DNA of 64,000 nucleotides from an uncultured Roseburia sp. (GCA_947383215.1 CANDCP010000011.1:1-64000); one strand, 5' to 3'; numbered from the stretch's first letter, positions 25,137-34,117 are shown. Notes: generated from the sequence alone by a model not told the origin. A program made the numbers and translations.

Positions 25137-26126
25137 TCAATTCTCCTTTATTGTTAACAGCAGTAATTCCATTACCAATTCAAAATTTACATTGGCGTTT
25201 AAACGCTGTTTCGCTTTTTCCAAAGCCTCCAAAATAATCTCTATCCCGTTATAAGAACTCTTGCTGGCCTGCTTCTTGATATCATAAACCTCATCTTTAA
25301 AAATAAGAGCGTTTACATCCATTGTCGCCTTATACACAAGCATGTCCCGATACCAGATCATCATAATATCAAGATAATCGTTAATCTGCAGTTTATATTC
25401 GTTTATCTGCTTCACGGCCTCCCCAAGCTCATAGAGTTCAATATCCTTAATTCGTTTCATCAGCTGTACGGCCGCCGCCTTTAACTCATTAAAATTTTCG
25501 GAAGAAGCGAGCGCAATCGCTTTTCCGACGTTTCCTTGGGCAAACGCGACACAAACCTTCGCCTGGTAATCCGGCACCCCGCGATTCTCCATCAGATACT
25601 TCAAAATAACGTTATCTGGAACCGCTTTCAGGTTCAGTGTTACGCACCTTGAACGAATCGTCGGCAAAAACGCGTCGGCATTCGTAGTAAGCAGAAGAAT
25701 CACCGCATACTTCGGCGGTTCCTCTATGGTTTTCAAAATTGCGTTCTGCGCCTGTATATTCATCTTTTCCGCCTCGTCCACAATATAAATCTTATAGGGA
25801 CTGCCGTACGGTTTCACGTCGATATCGTGATTTATCTGCTTTCTGACATCATCTACGGACAGCGTATTCGGTTTTTCATGTTTTACATATATAATGTCCG
25901 GCTGATTATGATTTAATGCCTGTTTACAGGAACGACATGTAAGACAGGGCGTATTCCCGCTGCGTTCGCATTGAAGCGCCATGGCAAATGCTTCCGCCAA
26001 CATATTTTTTCCCGATTTATCCTGCCCGTTTAAAATATACGCGTGTGAAACCTTACCCGTAGAAATCGCGTTCGTGAAGTGTTCAATAATCTGTTCATGT
26101 CCCACAATGTCTGCAAATCCCGCCAT
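25137..26126 (-). CDS. holB: DNA polymerase III delta' subunit
   Basis: Clamp-loader subunit that helps open the beta clamp. The 329-residue AAA+ protein has GHEQIIEHFTNAI at the N-terminus, a zinc-binding Cys set (QCERSGNTPCLTCRSCKQAL), YIVDEAEKMNIQAQNAILKT in the Walker B region and the sensor/SRC motif (LLTTNADAFLPTIRSRC). The ATP-binding loop reads NGQDKSGKNMLAEAFA, altered from a strict Walker A, as is normal for delta'. AAAGGAG precedes the ATG. Placement between yaaR and ricT matches Bacillus. Confidence 0.95.
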   Translation of the reverse strand: MAGFADIVGHEQIIEHFTNAISTGKVSHAYILNGQDKSGKNMLAEAFAMALQCERSGNTPCLTCRSCKQALNHNQPDIIYVKHEKPNTLSVDDVRKQINHDIDVKPYGSPYKIYIVDEAEKMNIQAQNAILKTIEEPPKYAVILLLTTNADAFLPTIRSRCVTLNLKAVPDNVILKYLMENRGVPDYQAKVCVAFAQGNVGKAIALASSENFNELKAAAVQLMKRIKDIELYELGEAVKQINEYKLQINDYLDIMMIWYRDMLVYKATMDVNALIFKDEVYDIKKQASKSSYNGIEIILEALEKAKQRLNANVNFELVMELLLLTIKEN

Positions 26127-26167
26127 ATTCCTTCGCTCCTTTGTATTCTCAAAATCCCAAGCTTATT

Positions 26168-26608
26168 TTAAGTAAATATATCCAGCAACAATCCCCGGAT
26201 CTCTCCGATCTTATTTAAAATACTGATATGGTCCTTTTCATCTTTTACCAGCTCCGATGCCAGCTCATCCAAAGTCGCATCGACAAGCCGAATAATTCCA
26301 TATACACGGTGACGCCCTTTTCTGTCAAGAAAATTCTCCCTCGAAAACTTATGGGAACGATTCACTACTTCGTTCATAAAATCTTTTATCATCCCCCTGT
26401 ATTTTTTCATATCCCGGATATCCATATGCTGCGCAATCAAATTTCCCTGCGTAGTGATATCGTTCAGCATCATATTTAATTTTTCCTGAAGTCCCGCCTC
26501 TTCCACAGCGCTCGTCAACGTAAACTTAAAGCTTCCGTCTCCCGTCTCAACCGGAGCCGTCGGCGCCGCCTGGTTTACCGGCATGCTCTGATTCACCTTT
26601 ATATCCAT
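26168..26608 (-). CDS. YaaR family protein (DUF327)
   Basis: A 146-residue soluble, mostly helical protein. Recognisable YaaR features are the [20 protein letters not shown] segment, the [20 protein letters not shown] stretch and the C-terminal [17 protein letters not shown] helix. Function is not established in any organism I know of. Gene order with holB and ricT is the same as in Bacillus, where yaaQ (the c-di-AMP receptor DarA) normally precedes it; no yaaQ is present here. The ATG follows GGTGATG. Confidence 0.88.
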   Translation of the reverse strand: MDIKVNQSMPVNQAAPTAPVETGDGSFKFTLTSAVEEAGLQEKLNMMLNDITTQGNLIAQHMDIRDMKKYRGMIKDFMNEVVNRSHKFSRENFLDRKGRHRVYGIIRLVDATLDELASELVKDEKDHISILNKIGEIRGLLLDIFT

Positions 26609-26626
26609 AATTCATCACCTTCACAG

Positions 26627-27214
26627 CTAAATCTGCGCCTTCATATACTGCAATATATGATCGACCGTCTCTCTCAAATCCTGATTTTCAAATCTCTTTT
26701 CAATACCCAGCCGCATAATGTTTTCTTCGGAAAAATCATTCTCATCGGCCAAAAATCTGCGGCACATTTCCGCATATTTCGGAATATCCTGCATCCGCTC
26801 CCGATCCAAAGCCCTCTGGAGGCGCGCTCCGTCATCTACCTGTATATATATCGGCAAAACATGTTCCCTGCCATAGTATTCAAGCAGCTTCTCATACGAT
26901 TGAAGCGTGCCGATCACAAGATAATTTCCGGACTGAAAATCTACCTGCCCGTCGTCTACCGTAAAATATTTCCAAACTCCATGTACCGTATGATATATAC
27001 GAAGCTCAATCACGCGTCCCTGGCTTTCTAAGTTTTTAAGACCCTCCTCATCGGTAAAATGGTAGGTAATTCCCTCCTCTTCGCCGGTACGGATCGGCCT
27101 TGTAGTATATAGTACAATTTTTTGGAGAAGAAAATCCCTGTTTTCCAGAAGCATTTTATAGATTGTGTCTTTACCGGATGAACTCTTTCCCATCAGACAA
27201 AATATCTTCCCCAT
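26627..27214 (-). CDS. Guanylate kinase-like P-loop protein
   Basis: A 195-residue nucleotide kinase homologue. It has a P-loop GKSSSGKDT (residues 9-17), the GMP-binding segment YTTRPIRTGEEEGITYHF and a LID-like RALDRERMQ region. Residues resemble guanylate kinase rather than thymidylate kinase, which occupies the matching slot (tmk) in the Bacillus cluster. The site GxSSSGKDT rather than GPSGxGK and the divergent C-terminus suggest a paralogue, perhaps not the housekeeping Gmk. GGAG precedes the ATG, and the next gene begins 18 bases after its stop. Confidence 0.8.
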   Translation of the reverse strand: MGKIFCLMGKSSSGKDTIYKMLLENRDFLLQKIVLYTTRPIRTGEEEGITYHFTDEEGLKNLESQGRVIELRIYHTVHGVWKYFTVDDGQVDFQSGNYLVIGTLQSYEKLLEYYGREHVLPIYIQVDDGARLQRALDRERMQDIPKYAEMCRRFLADENDFSEENIMRLGIEKRFENQDLRETVDHILQYMKAQI

Positions 27215-27248
27215 ATCCGCTCCTTTATTCGATCGCTAATTTCTCTTC

Positions 27249-28709
27249 TTATTTAGTATAATGTATTACAGACGAATTGACAACTTGAATCCGCATCTTC
27301 CCATCGATCCCCTGAACGTTTAAACCCATTTGAACGCACTTTGTAAGCTGCCCTATCATATCGGAAGAAATTTCTTCCCCCGGGACAAGTACTGGAATTC
27401 CCGGAGGATATAAACAAATAAAATCTGCTGCGATAAATCCGCAGGCGTCAGAAAGGGCTATCGATTTTTTTTCTTTTTCCCACGCGTCTGAAATCTCTAA
27501 ACGCTTCTCTGTCTTTCCGTAGATATCTTCGATAAAATCCGGCTGTATCAGATTACAATTTTCTTTCTCAATCTGCCTGTCTGTTTCGTATAACGCATTC
27601 AAAAGCCTTTCAAATCCCCCGTCGGTATCCATGACAGAAGTCATTGCAAGCACATAGGAAGCGCTGTACATTTCCATCTGCAGACGATATCGTTCTAACA
27701 ATAAATCATAAAGTTTCTTTCCGCCAACGCCGCATTCCTTTCCGCTGATCCTGATTTTTGACGGATCAATACAAAAACAATTCTCATCCTTACTTTCCAA
27801 AGGAGCGCTTACCTTTAAACAATTTAATTTTCCTGCTCTGCAGTAAAAATCAGAAAGTTTGGCCGCATAATTTTGAAATAATATTTTCCCTCTCTGCTCC
27901 ATCAGCCGAACACAGCGATCCATACCTGCCATAAGGACGTAAGAAGGAGAGCTTGTCTCATAAATTCCCAAAAAACGACTCACCTTTTCTTCGTCTACCC
28001 TGTCTGTGCAGATGTGAAGTAACGCTGTCTGCGTCAAACTCGGGAGAGTCTTATGCATACTCTGAATTACAAGATCTGCTCCAAGGCTTGCGGAGCTTTT
28101 TGGAAAATAAGAATGAAAACCAAAATGAGCGCCGTGCGCTTCATCTACGATAAGCGGAATATTTCTCCGATGGACTGCCTCGGCTATGGATTTTATATCG
28201 GAAACAACGCCGTCGTAAGTAGGGGAAGAAATAATAACCGCCTCAATGTCAGGATCCCTTTTTAAGGCCTTCTCTACGGACCTTGGCGTAATACTTCCCT
28301 GAATTCCTTCCGATGTAACGGGGGGATAGAGGTAAAACGTCTTCAACCGGCGCAGATAAGCTGCATGATATACGGCTTTATGACAATTTCTTGCCATTAA
28401 AATTTTTCCGCCCGGCTTTGTCACAGAACTGACCGCAGCCAAAATACCGCATGTGCTTCCGTTAATCAGATAAAAGCTTCTTTTTGCGCCATACAGCAAA
28501 GAAGCGCGCCGCATCGCCGATTTTAAAATTTCTTCCGGTTTATGTAGATTATCAAAACCGTCTATTTCTGTTATATCGATCTCATAGGGATTCAACGAAA
28601 AATCCAGGCGGCGTTTATGCCCCGGCATATGGAATGGATAATAGTCGTTTTTTGCATAATTCTCCAGTCTTTTATCAAGATATATTTCTTCCGTATATTT
28701 TTTCCACAT
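27249..28709 (-). CDS. Orn/Lys/Arg decarboxylase family protein (YaaO type)
   Basis: PLP-dependent decarboxylase of fold type I acting on a basic amino acid; polyamine or pH-related roles are typical. The 486 residues include the substrate-facing N-terminus (FHMPGHKRRLDF), STCGILAAVSSV, VDEAHGAHFGFHSYFP with the PLP-ring Asp/His, and the Schiff-base Lys in VIQSMHKTLPSLTQ. The C-terminal domain has YPPGIPVLVPGE. Length fits the short Gram-positive branch (YaaO) rather than the 700-residue enterobacterial enzymes. The substrate cannot be decided. Two consensus DnaA boxes lie immediately upstream. Confidence 0.92.
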   Translation of the reverse strand: MWKKYTEEIYLDKRLENYAKNDYYPFHMPGHKRRLDFSLNPYEIDITEIDGFDNLHKPEEILKSAMRRASLLYGAKRSFYLINGSTCGILAAVSSVTKPGGKILMARNCHKAVYHAAYLRRLKTFYLYPPVTSEGIQGSITPRSVEKALKRDPDIEAVIISSPTYDGVVSDIKSIAEAVHRRNIPLIVDEAHGAHFGFHSYFPKSSASLGADLVIQSMHKTLPSLTQTALLHICTDRVDEEKVSRFLGIYETSSPSYVLMAGMDRCVRLMEQRGKILFQNYAAKLSDFYCRAGKLNCLKVSAPLESKDENCFCIDPSKIRISGKECGVGGKKLYDLLLERYRLQMEMYSASYVLAMTSVMDTDGGFERLLNALYETDRQIEKENCNLIQPDFIEDIYGKTEKRLEISDAWEKEKKSIALSDACGFIAADFICLYPPGIPVLVPGEEISSDMIGQLTKCVQMGLNVQGIDGKMRIQVVNSSVIHYTK

Positions 28710-28751
28710 TTCTCTTTCTCGTTTTCACAAATAATTACAATAATCAACAAA

Positions 28752-28780
28752 TTATCCACAATATGAACAACTTATCCACA
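28752..28780 (+). promoter_or_regulatory. Pair of consensus DnaA boxes upstream of the decarboxylase gene
   Basis: Perfect TTATCCACA at 28752-28760 and 28772-28780, same orientation, start-to-start 20 bases, in the 94-base gap between the AbiEii-like and decarboxylase genes. A third perfect copy lies at 28901-28909 inside the AbiEii-like coding sequence. This is about 20 kb from oriC, so they are more likely regulatory or DnaA-titrating sites than part of the origin. Confidence 0.6.
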
Positions 28781-28803
28781 TAAAATCATTTTTCATCAAC
28801 AAA

Positions 28804-29700
28804 TTAATCAAGAAAACGACCGACCTCCGGCATCCAATCTCCTATAAAAATCAAATCTTTGCACATCATGTCCCAAATAGGAGACAAAAAGAGCACTACT
28901 TTATCCACAATCTCTTCCCAATCCGGAGAAGATTTTTTTTCGGATTTTAAATAACGCCTCCATTTCTTTTTCATATAAGAATAGCTGCGATAATTTTTTA
29001 TCATCTCCAAACGATTTTTCTCAATGGAAAGTTTTTTTGCCTGACATTCCAGTGCCAGCTGCTTTTGTACTTTTCTTCCGTCTAAAACCTCTTTCTCTAA
29101 AATATTATAAAAACGCAGATAGATACCCATATCGTTAATCAGTTCCATTTTTTCTAAAATTTCAAATAAGTATTTTGCCAGGACAAGCTCTGTTGGATAA
29201 GAAATTAATTCAATCTGCTCATCATTTCTCAGGCTTGAACGAAGTTTTATTTTTGCGGGTTCTACTTTTTCGTCATCCAGATTTTTCACTTTAACTCGAA
29301 ACGGAATCTGCATCTGATTTAAATCCGCCTCGATCTCTAATCTGTAATCCTCATCATTTGGAAAAATCTGATAGTTCCAGACAATATCCTTATTATTCTC
29401 TTTTTCTATCAGCGTCTTCATAATTTCTTCTAAAACTTCAGCGTTTAAGCATTGTTCATTTGTTTTTCCGTCCTGTAACCCTTTATAATAAAAGTCCAGG
29501 CAATTCACAGGTTTTTTTCGATAGTTTTTGATATGAAGGTTTCTGTAATTTTTAATCCAAAAATTTCCGGCATAATTAGATTGTGACAAAAGAATCAAAA
29601 ATTCTTCCATCAAAAAAGCGAGAGACGCGTTGGCATAAGGAATGGAAAGCGTCTCACTTTTTATCTTTATAGCCGTTTCATTGAAATTACCGTGCGCCAT
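28804..29700 (-). CDS. AbiEii-like nucleotidyltransferase toxin homologue, catalytic motifs degenerate
   Basis: Second gene of an AbiE-type (type IV) pair; AbiEii toxins are nucleotidyltransferases. The 298-residue product follows the order of clostridial AbiEii: KNYRKKPVNCLDFYYKG (where a DxD-IKG motif belongs), NQMQIPFRVKVKNLDD (where K-x-DVTTGD belongs), and ELISYPTELVLAKYLFEIL (where AYNxETxLAEKYETI belongs). Of the catalytic acids only one Asp of the DxD survives, and the third acid is Lys. The start ATG overlaps the AbiEi stop as TAATG, with GGGGTG upstream; a GTG three codons earlier is possible. The family call is from memory of motifs. Confidence 0.65.
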   Translation of the reverse strand: MAHGNFNETAIKIKSETLSIPYANASLAFLMEEFLILLSQSNYAGNFWIKNYRNLHIKNYRKKPVNCLDFYYKGLQDGKTNEQCLNAEVLEEIMKTLIEKENNKDIVWNYQIFPNDEDYRLEIEADLNQMQIPFRVKVKNLDDEKVEPAKIKLRSSLRNDEQIELISYPTELVLAKYLFEILEKMELINDMGIYLRFYNILEKEVLDGRKVQKQLALECQAKKLSIEKNRLEMIKNYRSYSYMKKKWRRYLKSEKKSSPDWEEIVDKVVLFLSPIWDMMCKDLIFIGDWMPEVGRFLD

Positions 29701-30314
29701 TACAACCACACCCCAATTCTGTTCTGCACCTTTAAAACTACCTTGCGCTCCCTCGCATACATCATTAATTTCGCAATATCCTTCTCCGGTTCCCTGATAT
29801 ACTTCATTAACGCAGCCTTCATCGTATCGTGTTCCAGCCGTTCTTCATATTTTAAACATTCGCAAATCAAACGCTCTTTCTCATAAATGTGAATTACTTC
29901 TCCGTTAAACGGTATTTCCGTTACCCCAATCTTTAAAACATCAGGCTCTGTGTAATAGGGATGAATTAACGGATATTCTATTTTGAATCTGGACTTTGAA
30001 GTGTTTTTGCTGACCGCAAAACTCCACGCAAAAGGGCGCTGGCTGATATATCCGTAATAGTAAAGCGCTGTATCCATTGTAAGAATTGCATCCGGAAACA
30101 ATCCGTAAATGATTTCCTCTTCCGTTTTTTCTTTGTAATTCATGCTGTAATAACCGCTTTTTACATGGTCCAAAGTACCTTCCGCGACAAGCCCCTGAAT
30201 CCCACGGTATGTCAATCCCAGGGGATAGAGCTGCGACGCCTTTATGATTCCTCCGTTTTCTTCCATTAACTTTTCAATCTTTGGTAAAATCTGTTCTTTT
30301 TTTGTACGATTCAC
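29700..30314 (-). CDS. AbiEi-type antitoxin / transcriptional regulator
   Basis: Antitoxin half of the AbiE pair; such proteins repress their own operon and counter the toxin. The 204 residues have an N-terminal winged-helix region (GIIKASQLYPLGLTYRGIQG, then LVAEGTLDHVKSGYYSM) and the AbiEi_4-type C-terminal region: ILTMDTALYYYGYISQRPF, VIHIYEKERLICECLKY, and a KDIAKLMMYARERKVVLKV tail. Translation starts at GTG 30314 behind GGGAGGA. The protein looks intact, in contrast to its partner. Upstream 30315-30591 holds both promoters with the divergent gene but no operator that I could define. Confidence 0.82.
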   Translation of the reverse strand: MNRTKKEQILPKIEKLMEENGGIIKASQLYPLGLTYRGIQGLVAEGTLDHVKSGYYSMNYKEKTEEEIIYGLFPDAILTMDTALYYYGYISQRPFAWSFAVSKNTSKSRFKIEYPLIHPYYTEPDVLKIGVTEIPFNGEVIHIYEKERLICECLKYEERLEHDTMKAALMKYIREPEKDIAKLMMYARERKVVLKVQNRIGVWL

Positions 30315-30591
30315 GTTTCATCCTCCCACAGAAAAAGTTTTTCATGATATACCATGTTTACAACCAGTATAAAACTATTTTTTGCCACTTGTCAATTTTA
30401 ATATATGCTAATTTAGACAATAATACCCAATACCGGCAGCTTGTTGACATCTTTCTTATTGCAGCGACAAAATATGTGACTTATAATATGACATAGAATG
30501 ATTTTAAATGTCTTTTTTTACTATAATGATTCGGGTATTAAGAATAACCTGACATTCTGGTTCAACGACAAATATATGGAGAAAACTGCGT

Positions 30592-31095
30592 ATGGAACGG
30601 AAAATTAGAAAAAACCCTTCACGTGAAGAATGCGAAAAAATTATTAGAAGAATCCTTGTGACAGAAGCTTCAGAAAGAGGATGCAACAGACATTTCAGGC
30701 ATCCTTCTGATTTTATGTCCTTTTTTCAATCTCTTTATCCACCCTCAGACGCCCTGACAAAACAAGTCCAGCGCGCCATTAAAGCGATGGATATGCCAAA
30801 GGATGAGAATGGATATTACATTGTCAATAAAACTTCAAAACAACTCGAACAGGAAACGGAAATTAAACATTTTTTTGAAATCGGAAATGTCTCCGTAACA
30901 GATTTATCGCTCTCACAACCCGTATTTTTAAAAGCGGATCCTTCGATTCAATCGTATTTAATGCATATATTAACCACTTCTGTTACTTTTGAGCGGTATA
31001 TTGATACAATTATGGAAGCAAACGGCGGACTTATCATTTATACGCAGTCTAAAACAGAATTGTTATCCGCTTTAAGCGCCTTGATGCCCTCTTAA
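30592..31095 (+). CDS. Hypothetical protein (167 aa), head-on orientation
   Basis: I do not recognise this protein. It has no signal or membrane segment. The N-terminus is basic (KIRKNPSREECEKIIRRILV) with one Cys and two His (CNRHFRHPSDF), the middle is mixed, and the C-terminus could form an alpha/beta fold (YIDTIMEANGGLIIYTQSKT). GGAG lies 10 bases before the ATG. It is divergent from the AbiEi gene and opposed to most genes of this arm. It ends at a strong shared terminator. Confidence 0.65.
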   Translation: MERKIRKNPSREECEKIIRRILVTEASERGCNRHFRHPSDFMSFFQSLYPPSDALTKQVQRAIKAMDMPKDENGYYIVNKTSKQLEQETEIKHFFEIGNVSVTDLSLSQPVFLKADPSIQSYLMHILTTSVTFERYIDTIMEANGGLIIYTQSKTELLSALSALMPS

Positions 31096-31163
31096 TTTCA
31101 GTTTTTTTTTATATTCAATAATATTTTTCAGAAAATTATGTGTTCGAATTTTAATGTCCTAAA

Positions 31164-31209
31164 CAACAGAAAACGACAATATTTTAATAAAATATTGTCG
31201 TTTTCTGTT
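31164..31209. terminator. Perfect bidirectional terminator between convergent genes
   Basis: AACAGAAAACGACAATATTTT and its exact complement (21 bases each, counting the A/T ends) enclose a four-base loop AATA. Both strands end in a T-rich tract (CGTTTTCTGTT). It serves the plus-strand unknown gene and the minus-strand carboxypeptidase gene. Confidence 0.85.
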
Positions 31210-31216
31210 TGTCATA

Positions 31217-32620
31217 TTAACGCCGCCGAAACCATCTTTTTCGTCTGTGTTTTCTGGTATCTTTAATGGTACGGTATCTTCTTTTATTTTCCCTGTTTCC
31301 GAAAAGCCTGTGTTTTATAATATAAAAATTATCTGCAAGTACTTTTATCAGATAAACAAGCGCCGCAAAAGCCAAAAGACCAATTATTACCAAGATTACT
31401 TTTACTACATTTATATGAAATCCCTTGCCCCCGGCGTTGAGAGAATTCTCGGTCTCATTCTCACTTAAATTCGTGCGAAACAGAAAACTTTCTATTTTCG
31501 CCCCCGTAGTTATAATATTTGCCTCTCCGACTTCACGTCCGGCAAACGTATATTTTAAAGAGGCAATTACATTATCCTCTTTATTTTCATAACTGATCTC
31601 CGGCGTCGCCTCCGAAAATTCCGCCGTCTTCGGAAGCACGATCACGCCCTCTTTGTCAAGCTCCGCAAACGGTTCGTTTACATTTAAGCTATCTACGTCT
31701 TTATTTTCGTCTGAAAAACGTTCTTCGTGATCCGATACATTCAATATTTGAAAATTATCAAAACAATAATTATATAAATTAATAGAATCTTTCCACTGTG
31801 ACGGCGAGACTGTGTTCATTACCACACAAATCAAGGTCATTCCGTCTTTTTCTGCAAATGTGACGAGCGTACTGTTTGCCGCCTGCGTATATCCTGTCTT
31901 TCCACCGGTACAATACTCATATTTATACTCGCCAAGCGTCCGAAACGGATAGAGCATTTCATTATGATTCTGTAAATAAGTCTCCTCATCATGCTTATTT
32001 GTAGGCGGAATCGTATATCTCGCAGTCCCTATAATCATACGAAACTTCGCGCTCTTATAAGCTTCTCTGGCGATCAGTGCCATATCGTAACACGTCGTGT
32101 AATGCTCCGGATCCGTCAAGCCATGAGGATTTGCAAAGTGCGTATCCGTACACCCTAATTCCTTCGCTTTTTCATTCATCTGTCCGACAAATCCTTCCAT
32201 GCTGCCGGAAACATGTTCGGCCACCGCATATGCGCAGTCATTTGAAGAAGCGAGCATCAATGCATACAGGCATTCTTCCATCGTCATCTGCTCTCCCACA
32301 TCACGATAAATACTCGAACCTTCCGTTTTGTATATCGCATCTTCCGAGAAAGTTACGACGTCGTCCATATTTGTTTGATCAAGCGCCAGCATAGACGTCA
32401 TAATTTTTGTAATGCTGGCAGGATAATGCTGCTCATGAGAATTTTTTTCATACAAAACCGTGCCCGTCTTTTGTTCGATCACAACGATGCACGGAGATTC
32501 CGTATCGGGTCCGTTTGGCCAGTATTCCGCAGCAGATACATCCATTTTATTCATAAAAATCGAACTGACGGCGCAGAGAGCCGCCAAAATCAATCCCTTA
32601 TATTTTATCCTGTTCCTCAT
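31217..32620 (-). CDS. D-alanyl-D-alanine carboxypeptidase (DacF/PBP5-like)
   Basis: Penicillin-binding enzyme that trims the terminal D-Ala of peptidoglycan stems. The 467-residue form starts at ATG 32620 behind AGGAG. Signal peptide (GLILAALCAVSSIFM), then the S11 peptidase domain with SxxK in PASITKIMTSML, SxN in ASSNDCAYAVAEH and KTG in GGKTGYTQAANSTL. A second domain (about 300-400) follows, and a C-terminal transmembrane helix (VILVIIGLLAFAALVYLIKV) ends in a highly basic tail (RKHRRKRWFRRR). It is anchored by this helix rather than the amphipathic helix of E. coli PBP5. Confidence 0.94.
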   Translation of the reverse strand: MRNRIKYKGLILAALCAVSSIFMNKMDVSAAEYWPNGPDTESPCIVVIEQKTGTVLYEKNSHEQHYPASITKIMTSMLALDQTNMDDVVTFSEDAIYKTEGSSIYRDVGEQMTMEECLYALMLASSNDCAYAVAEHVSGSMEGFVGQMNEKAKELGCTDTHFANPHGLTDPEHYTTCYDMALIAREAYKSAKFRMIIGTARYTIPPTNKHDEETYLQNHNEMLYPFRTLGEYKYEYCTGGKTGYTQAANSTLVTFAEKDGMTLICVVMNTVSPSQWKDSINLYNYCFDNFQILNVSDHEERFSDENKDVDSLNVNEPFAELDKEGVIVLPKTAEFSEATPEISYENKEDNVIASLKYTFAGREVGEANIITTGAKIESFLFRTNLSENETENSLNAGGKGFHINVVKVILVIIGLLAFAALVYLIKVLADNFYIIKHRLFGNRENKRRYRTIKDTRKHRRKRWFRRR

Positions 32621-32770
32621 ACTTTTCTCCTGTATTCTAAAGCGAATCATACGCACTCTAATACCTCTAGTATAGACTTTAGATAGTTATGATGCAACAC
32701 TTTTCAAAAGAAAACTTTTCAATCTCGTTGTTTTATTGTAAAATATATGAAAACAATTTTGGAGGTTCTT

Positions 32771-33409
32771 ATGAGACTTAGAAATATACCTGCGGCCGCA
32801 AATGCGATTGCAGAAAGCGAATATTGCATTTTAGATTACACGGAACACAAAGGAGAATGGAAAAAACTGTTTGGCAACAATCATCCGCTCGTAATGGAAA
32901 TCGGAATGGGAAAAGGAAGATTTCTGATGGAACACGCGGCTTTACATCCAGATATAAATTATCTTGGCGTCGAACGCTACGGAAGCGTTCTCTACCGCGC
33001 TTTACAGAAAATGGAGGAACACCCTCTTTCAAATATTCGTTTTCTCTGTATCGATGCAGAAATCATACCTGAAATTTTTGAGCGGGAGGAACTCGACTAT
33101 ATTTATCTGAATTTCTCCGATCCCTGGCCGAAAGACCGCCATGCAAAACGAAGACTGACCTCCAGAGAATATCTGAGACGCTACGATAATGTACTCAAAA
33201 AAGAGGGACGCATTGAATTTAAAACTGACAATCGTCCTCTGTTTGATTTCTCCTTAGAAGAAGCGAGAGCTGCCGGATGGAAGATAGACGCCTGCACCTA
33301 CGATCTGCACAATGATGAAAAAATGAGGAAAGGAAATATCATGACAGAATACGAGGAAAAATTTTCTTCCAACGGAAACCCCATTTGTAAAATGATTCTT
33401 TCACGATAG
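32771..33409 (+). CDS. trmB: tRNA (guanine-46-N7)-methyltransferase
   Basis: Forms m7G46 in the variable loop of tRNA using SAM. The 212-residue protein has MEIGMGKGRFLMEHA (SAM motif), YLGVERYGSVLYRAL, LCIDAEIIPEIF and the signature YLNFSDPWPKDRHAKRR with the catalytic Asp and tRNA-contacting basic residues; TDNRPLFDFSLEEA follows. The ATG at 32771 has TTGGAGG 5 bases ahead; an earlier in-frame ATG at 32747 lacks a site. It is plus-strand, head-on to the fork, and converges on the DUF1638 gene with only 7 bases between stops and no terminator. Confidence 0.95.
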   Translation: MRLRNIPAAANAIAESEYCILDYTEHKGEWKKLFGNNHPLVMEIGMGKGRFLMEHAALHPDINYLGVERYGSVLYRALQKMEEHPLSNIRFLCIDAEIIPEIFEREELDYIYLNFSDPWPKDRHAKRRLTSREYLRRYDNVLKKEGRIEFKTDNRPLFDFSLEEARAAGWKIDACTYDLHNDEKMRKGNIMTEYEEKFSSNGNPICKMILSR

Positions 33410-33416
33410 TATCAGA

Positions 33417-34112
33417 TCAGTATTTTTCGTCAAAATGATTTCTGGTCAACGTTTCTCTCGGCTGCAACACAATAAAATCTTTGTCCCAGTTCCCGGTAAT
33501 CAACTTTTCCAAAATTACCGTGGAGCCGGGAATGATCTTTACATCTTTTTTTAAAAGATCGCCGCATTTTTTTGCATACTCCGACACCGTTTTTAAAGGG
33601 TAGGCGCCCGTATCGATCACATCGATCCCGCTATAACCGCCATACAGGTCTTTTAACATTTCCTCTCCCATATTTTCTCCATATTTCTTCAAAATAAACT
33701 GTGCCTGTTGATAAATTCCTTCTCTGTCTAAGATCCATCCCCTTGTCAGATAATAATGCCCGACAGTTACTCTATCCTTATTTGGAAAATGGTCCCAACC
33801 ACCGTAATTGTCAAGTAAAAGCTGATGAATGCAATCATGAAAACGCGGGATCACAAGCTTTGTATTATCACTGACAATTCCGGACGTACTGTTTCCGCAT
33901 AAGCCAAAGGTAAGCAAAATCGCTTTTTTATCCTGATTTTCGTTTATCAACCGCTGAAGAGTCTGTTTTAAATTTTCCGGAGAATTGTGCATTCCCCTCT
34001 GAATCCAGATAACGGGAAGTTTTGAATTCGTTTTTCTGTAAACGCTTTTTAACTCATCCATAAGCATTGCACAGGAAATAACAATACTCTCCTTCTTATC
34101 CACATCGCTCAA
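33417..34112 (-). CDS. DUF1638-like protein
   Basis: A 231-residue soluble protein of a family recalled as DUF1638. Visible landmarks are ISCAMLMDELKSV with a Cys at the N-terminus, ILLTFGLCGNSTSGI, LVIPRFHDCIHQLLLD and a C-terminal KIIPGSTVILEKLITGNWD. Conserved Cys/His residues suggest metal binding, as proposed for corrinoid-metabolism neighbours elsewhere, but no such genes are near. It starts at TTG 34112, with GGAG at the end of lgt as its ribosome binding site, so the two are coupled. Confidence 0.75.
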   Translation of the reverse strand: MSDVDKKESIVISCAMLMDELKSVYRKTNSKLPVIWIQRGMHNSPENLKQTLQRLINENQDKKAILLTFGLCGNSTSGIVSDNTKLVIPRFHDCIHQLLLDNYGGWDHFPNKDRVTVGHYYLTRGWILDREGIYQQAQFILKKYGENMGEEMLKDLYGGYSGIDVIDTGAYPLKTVSEYAKKCGDLLKKDVKIIPGSTVILEKLITGNWDKDFIVLQPRETLTRNHFDEKY

Positions 34113-34117
34113 CGATA

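Noticed and set aside
30617-30628. CTTCACGTGAAG as a third parS site
   Set aside because: Only the central CACGTG region matches; the flanking TGTTT/AAACA bases required for ParB are absent, and it lies inside a coding sequence.
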